The position numbers were made by a program, and so were the translations under genes. A model generated the notes under the pieces. It had not been told where the DNA came from. It did not search any database and saw only the letters and a program-made list of their open reading frames with translations. A DNA stretch of 64,000 bases from an uncultured Flavobacteriales bacterium (lineage in GTDB: Bacteria > Bacteroidota > Bacteroidia > Flavobacteriales_G > Salibacteraceae). Shown piece after piece: positions 8,576-17,273 of this stretch. Where the stretch lies: the NCBI GenBank assembly GCA_913057205.1, contig CAJXNO010000005.1, positions 44,620 through 108,619 of the forward strand, given 5' to 3'. Every line of letters starts with the position of its first letter. The stretch's first letter is position 1.

Positions 8576-9421
8576 ATGAAACAAAGCATTAACTGCGGTG
8601 GGAAGTTGGTCGATCTGAGTCGACCGCGTGTCATGGGCATCATCAACGTCACGCCTGACTCTTTCCACGACGGAGGTCAGTACAATCACATCAACGGGGT
8701 ACTCCAACGTACCGAGGCCCACTTAGCCGGTGGTGCAGATATCATTGATGTTGGCGCCGTTTCCACACGTCCAGGCTCGGATGAGGTGAATGAAACCGAA
8801 GAGCTAAAACGACTCATCCCGGCCATCGAGGCCATCAAAAAGGAGTGGCCTGAGCTGGTGATCTCCGTAGACACCTATCGATCCAAGGCAGCGGCTGAAG
8901 CAATTGCAGCCGGCGCATCCATCGTAAATGATGTTAGCGCGGGAACCATTGATGAGGAGATGTTCAACGTGGTTCAACACCATCAAATACCGTACATCCT
9001 CATGCACATGCAAGGCCGACCGAAGCACATGCAAGATGCCCCTTCCTACAATAACGTGGTGGAAGAGGTACTGCAATTCTTCATCGAACGCATTACTCTA
9101 CTGCAAGCAAAAGGGGTTCATGACCTGATCATTGATCCAGGATTCGGGTTTGGTAAGACCGTAGCGCACAACTATCAATTGCTTGAGAAGATGGATGCCT
9201 TTCAGGTCTTGGATGTTCCGATCCTCGCCGGCATTTCAAGGAAAAGCATGATCAACAAAGTGATCAAGTCTACCCCAGCTGAAGCTTTGAACGGCACTAC
9301 CGCACTCCACATGATCGCGCTGGAGCGTGGTGCCCGCATCTTAAGGGTGCACGACTGTAAAGAGGCGAGCGAATGCATCGCGCTTTGGCACGCCCTGCAG
9401 GATGTTTCGGTAGATGTGTAG
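8576..9421 (+). CDS. folP: Dihydropteroate synthase
   Basis: Condenses p-aminobenzoate with 6-hydroxymethyl-dihydropterin pyrophosphate in folate synthesis; target of sulfonamides. The 281-residue TIM-barrel protein has the first family signature VMGIINVTPDSFHDGG, the second DIIDVGAVSTRPGS, and the C-terminal DPGFGFGKTVAHNYQLL and GISRKSMI motifs. Length is normal. It is divergent from the DUF1599 gene and 45 bases upstream of accA. In many relatives I recall a diadenylate cyclase gene following folP; here accA follows instead. Confidence 0.97.
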   Translation: MKQSINCGGKLVDLSRPRVMGIINVTPDSFHDGGQYNHINGVLQRTEAHLAGGADIIDVGAVSTRPGSDEVNETEELKRLIPAIEAIKKEWPELVISVDTYRSKAAAEAIAAGASIVNDVSAGTIDEEMFNVVQHHQIPYILMHMQGRPKHMQDAPSYNNVVEEVLQFFIERITLLQAKGVHDLIIDPGFGFGKTVAHNYQLLEKMDAFQVLDVPILAGISRKSMINKVIKSTPAEALNGTTALHMIALERGARILRVHDCKEASECIALWHALQDVSVDV

Positions 9422-9439
9422 CCCTTCTAAATTGAATGC

Positions 9440-9447
9440 TAACTTTG
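9440..9447 (+). promoter_or_regulatory. Candidate -7 element upstream of accA
   Basis: TAACTTTG exactly fits the Bacteroidota -7 consensus TAnnTTTG and lies 19 bases before the accA ATG. I see no clear TTG -33 element at the expected distance, so the call rests on one box and could be chance. Confidence 0.35.
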
Positions 9448-9466
9448 ACCCCTTCAAACCATTCCT

Positions 9467-10426
9467 ATGGCGGTATACCTAGATTTTGAAAAGCCGATCC
9501 AAGAGCTTCAAGAGCAGCTGGATAACCTCAAGCAGGTAAAAGAAAAGAGCAAGCTGAAGAGCGATGATGCGATCAAAGAACTCGAATCAAAGCTCGACAG
9601 TACACGGAAAGAGATCTACAAGTCGCTTACCGACTGGCAGAAAGTGCAGGTGAGCAGGCATCCAGAGCGTCCGTACACCCTCGCCTACATCGAAGCCATC
9701 ACAGGTGGTGATTTCATCGAATTGCACGGGGATAGAGGTGTTCGCGACGATAAGGCCATGGTAGGTGGATTCGGGAGCATCGATGGTAAGACCTTCATGT
9801 TTGTGGGTCAGCAAAAGGGAATCAATACCAAGATGCGGCAATACCGCAATTTCGGTATGGCGAATCCAGAGGGATACCGCAAAGCCTTACGCTTGTTCCG
9901 CTTGGCCGAGAAATTCAACAAGCCGATTGTTTGCTTCATCGATACGCCAGGTGCTTTTCCTGGGTTGGAAGCAGAAGAACGCGGACAAGGAGAAGCCATC
10001 GCCCGCAACATTTATGAGATGTTCAACCTCAAGGTTCCTGTGATCGCCATCATTATTGGCGAAGGTGCCTCAGGCGGTGCACTAGGCATTGGCGTGGCAG
10101 ACCGTGTGCTGATGATGCAGTATACCTGGTACTCCGTGATCTCTCCAGAATCTTGTTCTTCGATCCTTTGGAGGAGTTGGGACTACAAAGAGCAAGCGGC
10201 TTCTGCATTGAAGCTTACTGCAGATCACATGCTCAAGAATGAGCTGATCGATGGCATCATCAAAGAACCGCTTGGCGGTGCGCATTGCAGTCCGGTAGAG
10301 GCCTTTGAGAATGTGAAGCAAGAGATCATTGAGCAATACAATTCACTGAAACGCATTCGTCCGGAAGTACGCATCAATAACCGCATTGAAAAGTACTCTA
10401 GGATGGGCGTTTTCGTTGAAGGTTAA
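9467..10426 (+). CDS. accA: Acetyl-CoA carboxylase carboxyltransferase subunit alpha
   Basis: Alpha subunit of the carboxyltransferase that moves CO2 from carboxybiotin to acetyl-CoA, first step of fatty-acid synthesis; works with AccD, which is not in this window. The 319-residue product begins with the coiled-coil N-terminus ([17 protein letters not shown]). It continues with [19 protein letters not shown], the oxyanion-region [17 protein letters not shown], and [17 protein letters not shown]. Length matches AccA. A TAnnTTTG box lies just upstream. The menC start follows 45 bases after the stop, so co-transcription with the menaquinone genes is possible. Confidence 0.97.
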   Translation: MAVYLDFEKPIQELQEQLDNLKQVKEKSKLKSDDAIKELESKLDSTRKEIYKSLTDWQKVQVSRHPERPYTLAYIEAITGGDFIELHGDRGVRDDKAMVGGFGSIDGKTFMFVGQQKGINTKMRQYRNFGMANPEGYRKALRLFRLAEKFNKPIVCFIDTPGAFPGLEAEERGQGEAIARNIYEMFNLKVPVIAIIIGEGASGGALGIGVADRVLMMQYTWYSVISPESCSSILWRSWDYKEQAASALKLTADHMLKNELIDGIIKEPLGGAHCSPVEAFENVKQEIIEQYNSLKRIRPEVRINNRIEKYSRMGVFVEG

Positions 10427-10471
10427 GTCCAACAGAACGATTTCTTTCCTAAAGCGTTTTCCTTATCGGAG

Positions 10472-11518
10472 ATGCCTCAATACCACTGGTCAAAATACAC
10501 CCTACAATTCAAACGTCCGAGCGGCACCTCAAGGGGAGTACTCAAGACCAAGAATTCTTGGTTTTTGATCGGTGTTGATGAAGCATTTGAATACCCTGCC
10601 CTTGGCGAGTGCAGCATCATTGAAGGCCTGAGTCCGGATCCATTGAACAGCTATGAAGATCGACTGACCGAAGTCTGCGCATGGCTGAACGGCGATCGAG
10701 CTGAACTTCCTGATTTAAGTGCTTATCCATCGATTCAATTCGGGCTCGAAATGCTGCAAGCAGATGCAGCTGTAAAGGGTTCGAAACGTTTTTTTGAGGA
10801 CGACTTCACACTAGGTAAAGAACAGATGTTGATCAATGGCTTGGTGTGGATGGGCGATAAGGTGTGGATGCGCTCGCAGATCGACGATTTGATCGAGAGA
10901 GGGTTCACCTGTATCAAGATGAAGATCGGCGCTATTAACTTCGAGGAAGAACTGGAGTTATTGAAATTCATTCGCGACGAATACCCTGCTGATCTCGAGC
11001 TTCGTGTAGATGCTAATGGGGCCTTTAGTGCGGATGAGGCACTGGTAAAACTGCAGCGTCTATCATCCTACAGGCTCCACTCCATCGAGCAGCCGATCGC
11101 GGTAAATCAATGGGAAGCGATGGCTGAACTGTGCGCCCGATCTCCCATCCCCATCGCCCTTGATGAGGAGTTGATCGGAAGGAATCCTTCAGAATTCGGT
11201 GTCTTGTTATCGAGCATCCAGCCTCAGTACATCATTCTGAAACCGAGTTTAGTGGGTGGATGGGATGCCTCATCACGCTGGATAGATACGGCAGAAGCCC
11301 TCGGCATAGGTTGGTGGATGACGTCCGCATTGGAAAGCAATGTGGGATTAAATGCCATCGCTCAATTCACCTACCAGCAAGGCGTTCATATGCCGCAAGG
11401 ACTGGGTACGGGATCGCTTTACACCAATAATCTCGATTCTCCTCTTTATCTTCAAGGCCAGAAGATCGGATTCAACCCAACAACAAACTGGAATTTAAGC
11501 CCCATCAACCATGGCTAA
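10472..11518 (+). CDS. menC: o-Succinylbenzoate synthase
   Basis: Dehydrates SHCHC to o-succinylbenzoate in menaquinone synthesis. The 348-residue enolase-superfamily protein shows the catalytic lysine motif CIKMKIG near residue 150 and the three metal ligands in LRVDANGAF, IEQPI and ALDEEL. The second catalytic lysine is in ILKPSLVGGW. The ILKPS and WMTSALESNVGLNAIAQF segments favour MenC over other superfamily members, as does the 8-base overlap with menE. An N-terminal capping domain occupies roughly the first 100 residues. Confidence 0.92.
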   Translation: MPQYHWSKYTLQFKRPSGTSRGVLKTKNSWFLIGVDEAFEYPALGECSIIEGLSPDPLNSYEDRLTEVCAWLNGDRAELPDLSAYPSIQFGLEMLQADAAVKGSKRFFEDDFTLGKEQMLINGLVWMGDKVWMRSQIDDLIERGFTCIKMKIGAINFEEELELLKFIRDEYPADLELRVDANGAFSADEALVKLQRLSSYRLHSIEQPIAVNQWEAMAELCARSPIPIALDEELIGRNPSEFGVLLSSIQPQYIILKPSLVGGWDASSRWIDTAEALGIGWWMTSALESNVGLNAIAQFTYQQGVHMPQGLGTGSLYTNNLDSPLYLQGQKIGFNPTTNWNLSPINHG

Positions 11519-12620
11519 CGACCAACCCTGGAAGCAGTATAAGACCTTATCGATCGACGGAAGAAAACGTTCCTTACATGAGTGGCGCGCCTACGCACAG
11601 CAGCAGCTGCAAGAGGGTTACGGCATTGGAGAGCTTGAAGACATCTTGGAATTTGTGGTAGACTGGAGTAACACCAAAGACTGGGTACCTGCACGAACCT
11701 CGGGAAGTACGGGTCGACCAAAAAACATCAAGATCAAGAAAGAACACATCTTGGCCAGCGCGCAGCGCACCTTGAATTTTCTTGCTTTAAAACCGGGAGA
11801 TTCTGCCTTGCTCTGTATGCCGAACCGCTTCATTGGAGGAAAGATGATGATCGCACGTTCCATCATTGGCGACCTTGACCTCCACATCGCTGAAACCACA
11901 TCTACTCCTCAGATTCCTGCCGGACGTACCATCACCTTTGCAGCGGTGGTACCCATGCAATTGCACAGCATTGTTTCGGATGAGGCCCAAGCGAAGGAGT
12001 GGAAAAAGGTAAAAAAGATCATCGTGGGAGGCGGTCAGATCGATCCGCGGCTCGAAGCGAAGCTCCAAGATTGGCCGAATGAGATCTATGAATCCTTTGG
12101 CATGACCGAAACGATCTCACACGTTGCGCTGCGCCGCGTAAATGGAAAGAAGAACGAAGCGTTTCAGGTCTTGGAAGGCATCAACATCTCCACAGACGAT
12201 CGCAACTGCTTGGTGCTGGAATCTGAGGTGCTGCCAGAAAGCCCGCTTGTAACCAACGATATCATCGAACTGGTGGATGACCGCAACTTCAAGTGGGTAG
12301 GAAGGGCAGATAACATGATCAACTCAGGCGGAGTAAAGATCATTCCTGAGGTGATTGAGAAACTCACCAAACCTTACCTGAATACGAAATTCTTCTTCAC
12401 GGGCCTGCCAGACGAAAAGCTCGGTGAGCGTGTGGTATTGGTGATCGAAAGCCAACCGATGGCTGAAGACGACCAAGCAGAGCTCATGAAGGATCTGAAA
12501 GGACAGCTTCACAAATACGAGCTTCCAAAAGAGATCTTATTCCTAGACAGTTTCGCCGAAACGGAGAATGGCAAGCTCAATCGGAAGAAGACGGTTGCCA
12601 AGATCAAAGCATCAGCCTAG
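11511..12620 (+). CDS. menE: o-Succinylbenzoate-CoA ligase (acyl-adenylating enzyme)
   Basis: Activates o-succinylbenzoate with ATP and CoA in menaquinone synthesis. The 369-residue protein is a short member of the ANL superfamily, as usual for MenE in this phylum. It has the P-loop-like TSGSTGRPKNIKIKK near residue 65, YESFGMTETISHVALR for the adenylate pocket, and a hinge and C-terminal domain with WVGRADNMINSGGVKI. The closing Lys is in ENGKLNRKK. The start overlaps menC by 8 bases, so the two are translationally coupled. menF, menD, menH and menB are not in the window. Confidence 0.9.
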   Translation: MANDQPWKQYKTLSIDGRKRSLHEWRAYAQQQLQEGYGIGELEDILEFVVDWSNTKDWVPARTSGSTGRPKNIKIKKEHILASAQRTLNFLALKPGDSALLCMPNRFIGGKMMIARSIIGDLDLHIAETTSTPQIPAGRTITFAAVVPMQLHSIVSDEAQAKEWKKVKKIIVGGGQIDPRLEAKLQDWPNEIYESFGMTETISHVALRRVNGKKNEAFQVLEGINISTDDRNCLVLESEVLPESPLVTNDIIELVDDRNFKWVGRADNMINSGGVKIIPEVIEKLTKPYLNTKFFFTGLPDEKLGERVVLVIESQPMAEDDQAELMKDLKGQLHKYELPKEILFLDSFAETENGKLNRKKTVAKIKASA

Positions 12621-12631
12621 CGGCAAAGCCA

Positions 12632-13855
12632 CTACTCCACCTCAAAGGACTCCTGCCGGCGGCGCTTACGTTCATTGACGATCATGCTGAACTCCTTTCC
12701 CATTTGTCCGGCGATGGCTGTATTCTCCTTTGCACGGCGAATAAGGTAAGGCAGGGTAGCCCGAACGGGCCCATAAGGCAAGTATTTTGTCACGTTATAA
12801 CCTGAAGCTGCTAGGTTGAAGCTCATGTAATCGCTCATTCCATACAACTGAGAGAAGTAGATGTGTGGATGGTTGTTCTGAAGGCCATGTTCGGCCATCA
12901 ATTCTGTTAGGTAGATCGTACTTTCCTCGTTGTGGGTTCCGGCACAGATCTCTACCCAATCAATGTTTTCAACACTCAACTTCAAAGCCGCATCATAAGC
13001 CTTGTGCGTAGCTTCGATGTTTGGGTTGATGGGGGTAGGATAACCTTTCTCCTTGGCTCGATTGTTCTCTTTATCCAAGTAGGCTCCGCGAACGATCTTC
13101 ACCCCGATCTTGAAGCCTTCTCTTCTTCCACGCTCAATGAGCTTCTGATAATACTCCAAGCGATCATGGCGAAACAACTGAATGGTCTGGAAGATGATCG
13201 CACGTTCCTTGTTGAAGCGGACCATCATTGACTCCACCAAACGGTCGATCGCGTCTTGGATCCAACTCTCTTCGGCGTCTACATAGAGCGGAACATTGTT
13301 ATCGAAGGCCGCCTGACAGATGCGTTCAAAGCGCGCTTGTAGATTCACCGCCTCCCTTTTCTCTGGCATGGTCAGGTCTTGATTGCCGGAGAGCTTCTCT
13401 AACAGCGCATTGCGAGCAATTCCGCTCACCTTTATGCAAGCAACCGGAATATTCGGATTCTCAGCCGCCAGTTGAATGATCCGAACGATCTCCGTTTCGG
13501 TCTTACCGAACTCGATCTCCCGATCTTGGCCTTCTACCGAGTAATCTAAGATGGCTCCGATCCGGTTCACACCCAGTTTCTCCACCGCATTGAGCGACTC
13601 GAAGATCGTTTCACCACCGCAGAAAACACGAAAGATGGTGGGCTTTACGGCCCATTTGATTGGTATGCGCCACTTCAAGGCCCATTCAGCCAAGGTAGTG
13701 CCTAGCGTGGTGAGCCAAGGTCGGTTCATCAAACCGAAAATCAAGTATGAAAACCTCAGCTCTGTATCACTCAAGTGAGCAAAAGCCGTGGAGAAGTCCC
13801 TAAAACTTAAAGGGGGAAATTCATTGTTCTGATCAGGATTCGGCGTCATATTCAT
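12632..13855 (-). CDS. Proline dehydrogenase
   Basis: FAD enzyme oxidising L-proline to pyrroline-5-carboxylate and passing electrons to the quinone pool. The 407-residue monofunctional protein is a beta/alpha barrel with LDYSVEGQDREIEFG, the flavin-site KIGVKIVRGAYLDKEN, CAGTHNEES, and the substrate carboxylate-binding arginines in LPYLIRRAKENTA at the C-terminus. It matches the longer PRODH form of Bacteroidota. It is the third gene of a minus-strand run with the GlcD-like oxidase and the M1 aminopeptidase; its start overlaps the aminopeptidase end by 23 bases (17 if the second Met is used). The P5C dehydrogenase is not present here. The menE stop faces it 11 bases away. Confidence 0.93.
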   Translation of the reverse strand: MNMTPNPDQNNEFPPLSFRDFSTAFAHLSDTELRFSYLIFGLMNRPWLTTLGTTLAEWALKWRIPIKWAVKPTIFRVFCGGETIFESLNAVEKLGVNRIGAILDYSVEGQDREIEFGKTETEIVRIIQLAAENPNIPVACIKVSGIARNALLEKLSGNQDLTMPEKREAVNLQARFERICQAAFDNNVPLYVDAEESWIQDAIDRLVESMMVRFNKERAIIFQTIQLFRHDRLEYYQKLIERGRREGFKIGVKIVRGAYLDKENNRAKEKGYPTPINPNIEATHKAYDAALKLSVENIDWVEICAGTHNEESTIYLTELMAEHGLQNNHPHIYFSQLYGMSDYMSFNLAASGYNVTKYLPYGPVRATLPYLIRRAKENTAIAGQMGKEFSMIVNERKRRRQESFEVE

Positions 13856-15749
13856 CCCATTTCAATAGTTCATCCAAGGTATGGACAGAAACAGAGTGGT
13901 AATTGTTTCGCGCTTGCGCATAAACGGCTCGAGCACGAGCTAGCGTTGGGTCAGCTTCAACCATGGCACTGTAAATCGGCACGAGGAACTTACGTCGACC
14001 AACATCAACCAAGAAGGCATCAATAGCATCATCAGCAGGCGCATAGCCTTGCTCCAAAGCCAAGACATACCACTCCGCAGCGATCTCACTGTTACCTGTT
14101 TCTGTAAAGCCAAAAGCACGATCCAACTGCTGCATCTGCGCCAAGGTGATGCTATCGGGCAAGTTTCGCAAGAAGTGCAACCAGTGGTGGGTGGTCCATC
14201 CGGTAGGATCCATCGCACTCAGATCATCATTCACCATCCAAGCCTCCATGTTTGCCTCCACCTTACTGAAGGCGTCGCTTTCAACCTTCACTGCATTCTC
14301 AGGCAATCCTGGACCGTAGATCCAATCGTCGATCTTCAACTCCGCGTAGCGCTCTGCATCATTTTTAAGTAAGTCTTGCTTGATGCGCTGTACAAACTCC
14401 TCCGTATTCGTGGTTTTGAACGCATTCTCCTCAAAGTGCTTGTTCAAGAAGGCATCAAAAGCTTCTCTACCAACGGCTTCTTCCAACATCATCAAGAAGG
14501 CATTGCCTTTCTCGTAAGCGATATCGGTCATACCATCATCTGGATCGCGGTTATCCAGGTCCAGTTTCAGGTGGGTATCCTCGCTGTCTTCACCCAATTC
14601 GCCCAAGGTCTTCATCAAATCTTGTCGACCAAGGACCTGAAGCATCGCCGTGTAATCCTTTCCGTAAACAGCTTCCATGATGCGTCGCTCGAAATACACG
14701 GTGAAGCCTTCGTTCAGCCAGAAATCATTCCACGTTCGGTTTGTTACGAGGTTTCCACTCCAGCTGTGGGCCAGTTCGTGGGCGATCAACGCGGTGAGGG
14801 ATTTGTCACCCGCCAAGATGGTAGGTGTGGCAAAGGTCAAACGAGGGTTTTCCATTCCGCCAAAGGGGAAGCTCGGAGGAAGGACCAACACATCATAGCG
14901 TTCCCAAGCATAGGCTCCATAGATCTCCTCTGCTGACTCGAGCATCTTCTGCATGTCTTCGAATTCATAGGCAGCTGCTTCCAACACGGAGGGTTCGGCA
15001 TAAACCCCGGTCTCATCCCCGATTGATTGGAACCTTAGTTCACCCACCGCCAAAGCCATCAAATAGCTTGGGATTGGTTGCTCCATCTTGAAATCATACT
15101 CCCCTGTGCTATCGATCTCCGTTGGGTTAGAAGCGCTCATCAAGGCCATCAGACCAGATGGCACACTCACATGCGCATCATAGGTATAGCGGATGCCAGG
15201 AGAATCTTGGATGGGTATCCAAGTACGGGCTAGAATGGCTTGTGATTGGGTGAACAAGAAGGGATGCTCTTTACCTGCGGTTTGTTGCGGGTTCAGCCAT
15301 TGAAGGGCTTGCGCATCAGGGTTGGTTGAATAGGAAATACTCACCTGTTTCGTGGTCGGCTTGATCTCGACCTCCAAGCCCTGACCGAAGTAATCTCCTC
15401 CTTCACCAAGCCACCATTTATCGGTTGGCTCACCATCTACGCTTACGGTTTCGATGTTGAGGTTTCTCACGTCTAGGATGAACCGGTCTGCATCCGGTGC
15501 GTTCTCCAGCTCGTAGGTTGCCGTTGCCCGCAACTGCTTCTTTTCAAAATCAACGTCCGCATCCCAACTGAGGTGGGTAACCTTTGATTCTGCGGGCTGG
15601 GCATGGGAGTGGATCAATACCAGCTCCTCTTTTTGCTTATCCGTAGTTTCCGTCTTCTTTTCTTCTCCGGAGCAGGAAGCGAGTACCAGCGTAACTGCCA
15701 TTGCTCCTACCCCTCCAATGAATGGTAATCCTGATCGTTTCATGCCCAC
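13833..15749 (-). CDS. M1-family aminopeptidase lipoprotein (LTA4-hydrolase-like)
   Basis: Zinc aminopeptidase probably displayed on the periplasmic side of a membrane. The first 30 residues form a lipoprotein signal with lipobox LASC (Cys26 counted from the first Met). The catalytic domain carries the GGMEN substrate motif at 298-301, HELAHSW (His324, Glu325, His328) and the third zinc ligand Glu347 in LNEGFTVYFE. A C-terminal helical domain of about 200 residues resembles the leukotriene A4 hydrolase C-terminus. Length 638 is normal for this type. MKRSG two codons later is an equally good start. The context with proline dehydrogenase fits use of peptide-derived amino acids. Confidence 0.93.
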   Translation of the reverse strand: MGMKRSGLPFIGGVGAMAVTLVLASCSGEEKKTETTDKQKEELVLIHSHAQPAESKVTHLSWDADVDFEKKQLRATATYELENAPDADRFILDVRNLNIETVSVDGEPTDKWWLGEGGDYFGQGLEVEIKPTTKQVSISYSTNPDAQALQWLNPQQTAGKEHPFLFTQSQAILARTWIPIQDSPGIRYTYDAHVSVPSGLMALMSASNPTEIDSTGEYDFKMEQPIPSYLMALAVGELRFQSIGDETGVYAEPSVLEAAAYEFEDMQKMLESAEEIYGAYAWERYDVLVLPPSFPFGGMENPRLTFATPTILAGDKSLTALIAHELAHSWSGNLVTNRTWNDFWLNEGFTVYFERRIMEAVYGKDYTAMLQVLGRQDLMKTLGELGEDSEDTHLKLDLDNRDPDDGMTDIAYEKGNAFLMMLEEAVGREAFDAFLNKHFEENAFKTTNTEEFVQRIKQDLLKNDAERYAELKIDDWIYGPGLPENAVKVESDAFSKVEANMEAWMVNDDLSAMDPTGWTTHHWLHFLRNLPDSITLAQMQQLDRAFGFTETGNSEIAAEWYVLALEQGYAPADDAIDAFLVDVGRRKFLVPIYSAMVEADPTLARARAVYAQARNNYHSVSVHTLDELLKWDEYDAES

Positions 15750-15786
15750 GAATTTAATGGCTAGGGTGCACCAAGGAGCGTCCCCG

Positions 15787-17181
15787 TCAAAAGATCTTTC
15801 TCGGATTCAAAATTCCCTTCGGATCGAAGACCCGTTTGATGGCACGCATCAGATCCAAGTGAAAGGGTTCGAACATGACATCCATGTAGTCTTTCTGTAC
15901 CCAACCAATGCCGTGCTCACCAGAGAGCGTTCCCCCGAGTTCTTTTACCCGTTCAAACAATTCTCGGATGCCGACCTTGATGGTTTGATTCCATGCGTCA
16001 TCGCTCATGTCTTCCTTCAAAATGTTCACATGCAAGTTCCCGTCACCGGCATGACCATAACAGACGCTTCTAAAACCATAGCGCTCTCCGATCTCTTTCA
16101 CGGCGCTGAGCAGTGCAGGCAGTTCGAAGCGGGGCACCACGGTATCTTCTTCCTTGTAGATGGATTGGGCTTTGACCGCTTCTCCAACACGTCGGCGCAA
16201 TTTCCATAGTTGTTCCTTTTTGGCTTGATCCTCTGCAAACAAGATCTCACCGGCATCGTAATCCATCACCACCTCCGCAATCCGCTCGCATTCAATCATC
16301 AATTGATCTACATCATTGCCATCTACCTCTATCAAGAGGTGGGCCTCTTCTTCTTCATGCAACGGAACCGGCTCTTCGCCGATGAACTCCGTGGCGTAGA
16401 TGATGGCATCCCGCTCCATGAACTCCATACCAGACGGAACAATTCCCGCTCTGAAGATCGCACTTACCGCCTCGCAAGCCTTGGTGGCTGATCGGAAAGG
16501 CACCAGCATGAGGAGGTCGTGCTTGGGGTGAGGCAACAATCGCATCACGATCTTGGTGATCACACCTAGGGTACCCTCACTGCCCACCATCAGCTGTGTG
16601 AGGTTATATCCTGTGCTGTTCTTCAAGGTGTTGGCACCCGTCCAGATCACCTCACCCGTTGGCAGAACGACCTCTAAATTCAATACATAATCTTTGGTCA
16701 CCCCATACTTCACGGCTTTTGGTCCACCGGAATTCTCCGCCACATTGCCACCGATGAAACAGCTTCCACGGCTCGCTGGGTCAGGTGGATACATCAGTCC
16801 TTTTTCTCGCACGCTGTCTTGAAAGACCTGGGTGATGACCCCGGGTTCAACCGTAGCTTGCAGGTTTTTTTCATCAATGGAAAGGATGCGGTTGAAGCGC
16901 TCCATGCTCATACCCACGCCGCCATCCACCGACAATGCTCCGCCACTCAATCCGGTTCGCGCACCGATGGGTGTGACGGGGACCGCATGTTCATGCGCCC
17001 ATTTGAGCACGCCGGATACCTCCGCTACCGATGTAGGTCGCACCAAAAGATCAGGTGGAAAGTTGAAGTCTTCGGTCTCGTCATGACCATAATCCTTCAG
17101 CACTTCCTCTGCCGTTTCTATCTGTAGCTCTGGCAGTTGCTTCCTCAGTTGCTCGAGGGCTTGTTCGTTCACTTTCTTCAT
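15787..17181 (-). CDS. FAD-linked oxidase, GlcD / D-lactate dehydrogenase type
   Basis: Flavoprotein oxidising a 2-hydroxy acid such as D-lactate or glycolate. The protein of 464 residues has the FAD-binding PCMH domain ([20 protein letters not shown] near residue 75; [27 protein letters not shown]) and the FAD-oxidase C-terminal domain with [13 protein letters not shown] and [16 protein letters not shown] chose MKKVNEQ at 17181, which matches usual N-termini; a start 10 codons upstream at 17211 is possible. It leads the minus-strand run into the M1 aminopeptidase (37-base gap) and proline dehydrogenase. No iron-sulfur GlcF-type partner is nearby, so it may be the single-subunit form. The substrate is not decided by sequence alone. 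Confidence 0.9.
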   Translation of the reverse strand: MKKVNEQALEQLRKQLPELQIETAEEVLKDYGHDETEDFNFPPDLLVRPTSVAEVSGVLKWAHEHAVPVTPIGARTGLSGGALSVDGGVGMSMERFNRILSIDEKNLQATVEPGVITQVFQDSVREKGLMYPPDPASRGSCFIGGNVAENSGGPKAVKYGVTKDYVLNLEVVLPTGEVIWTGANTLKNSTGYNLTQLMVGSEGTLGVITKIVMRLLPHPKHDLLMLVPFRSATKACEAVSAIFRAGIVPSGMEFMERDAIIYATEFIGEEPVPLHEEEEAHLLIEVDGNDVDQLMIECERIAEVVMDYDAGEILFAEDQAKKEQLWKLRRRVGEAVKAQSIYKEEDTVVPRFELPALLSAVKEIGERYGFRSVCYGHAGDGNLHVNILKEDMSDDAWNQTIKVGIRELFERVKELGGTLSGEHGIGWVQKDYMDVMFEPFHLDLMRAIKRVFDPKGILNPRKIF

Positions 17182-17273
17182 CGGCTCATCCTTAATTCCA
17201 ACGCTCATCAAGAACGCAGGTCCTTCCCTTCAAATATTTTCTATTTTCGGCTGCCTCGCAAACATCCTTGGAT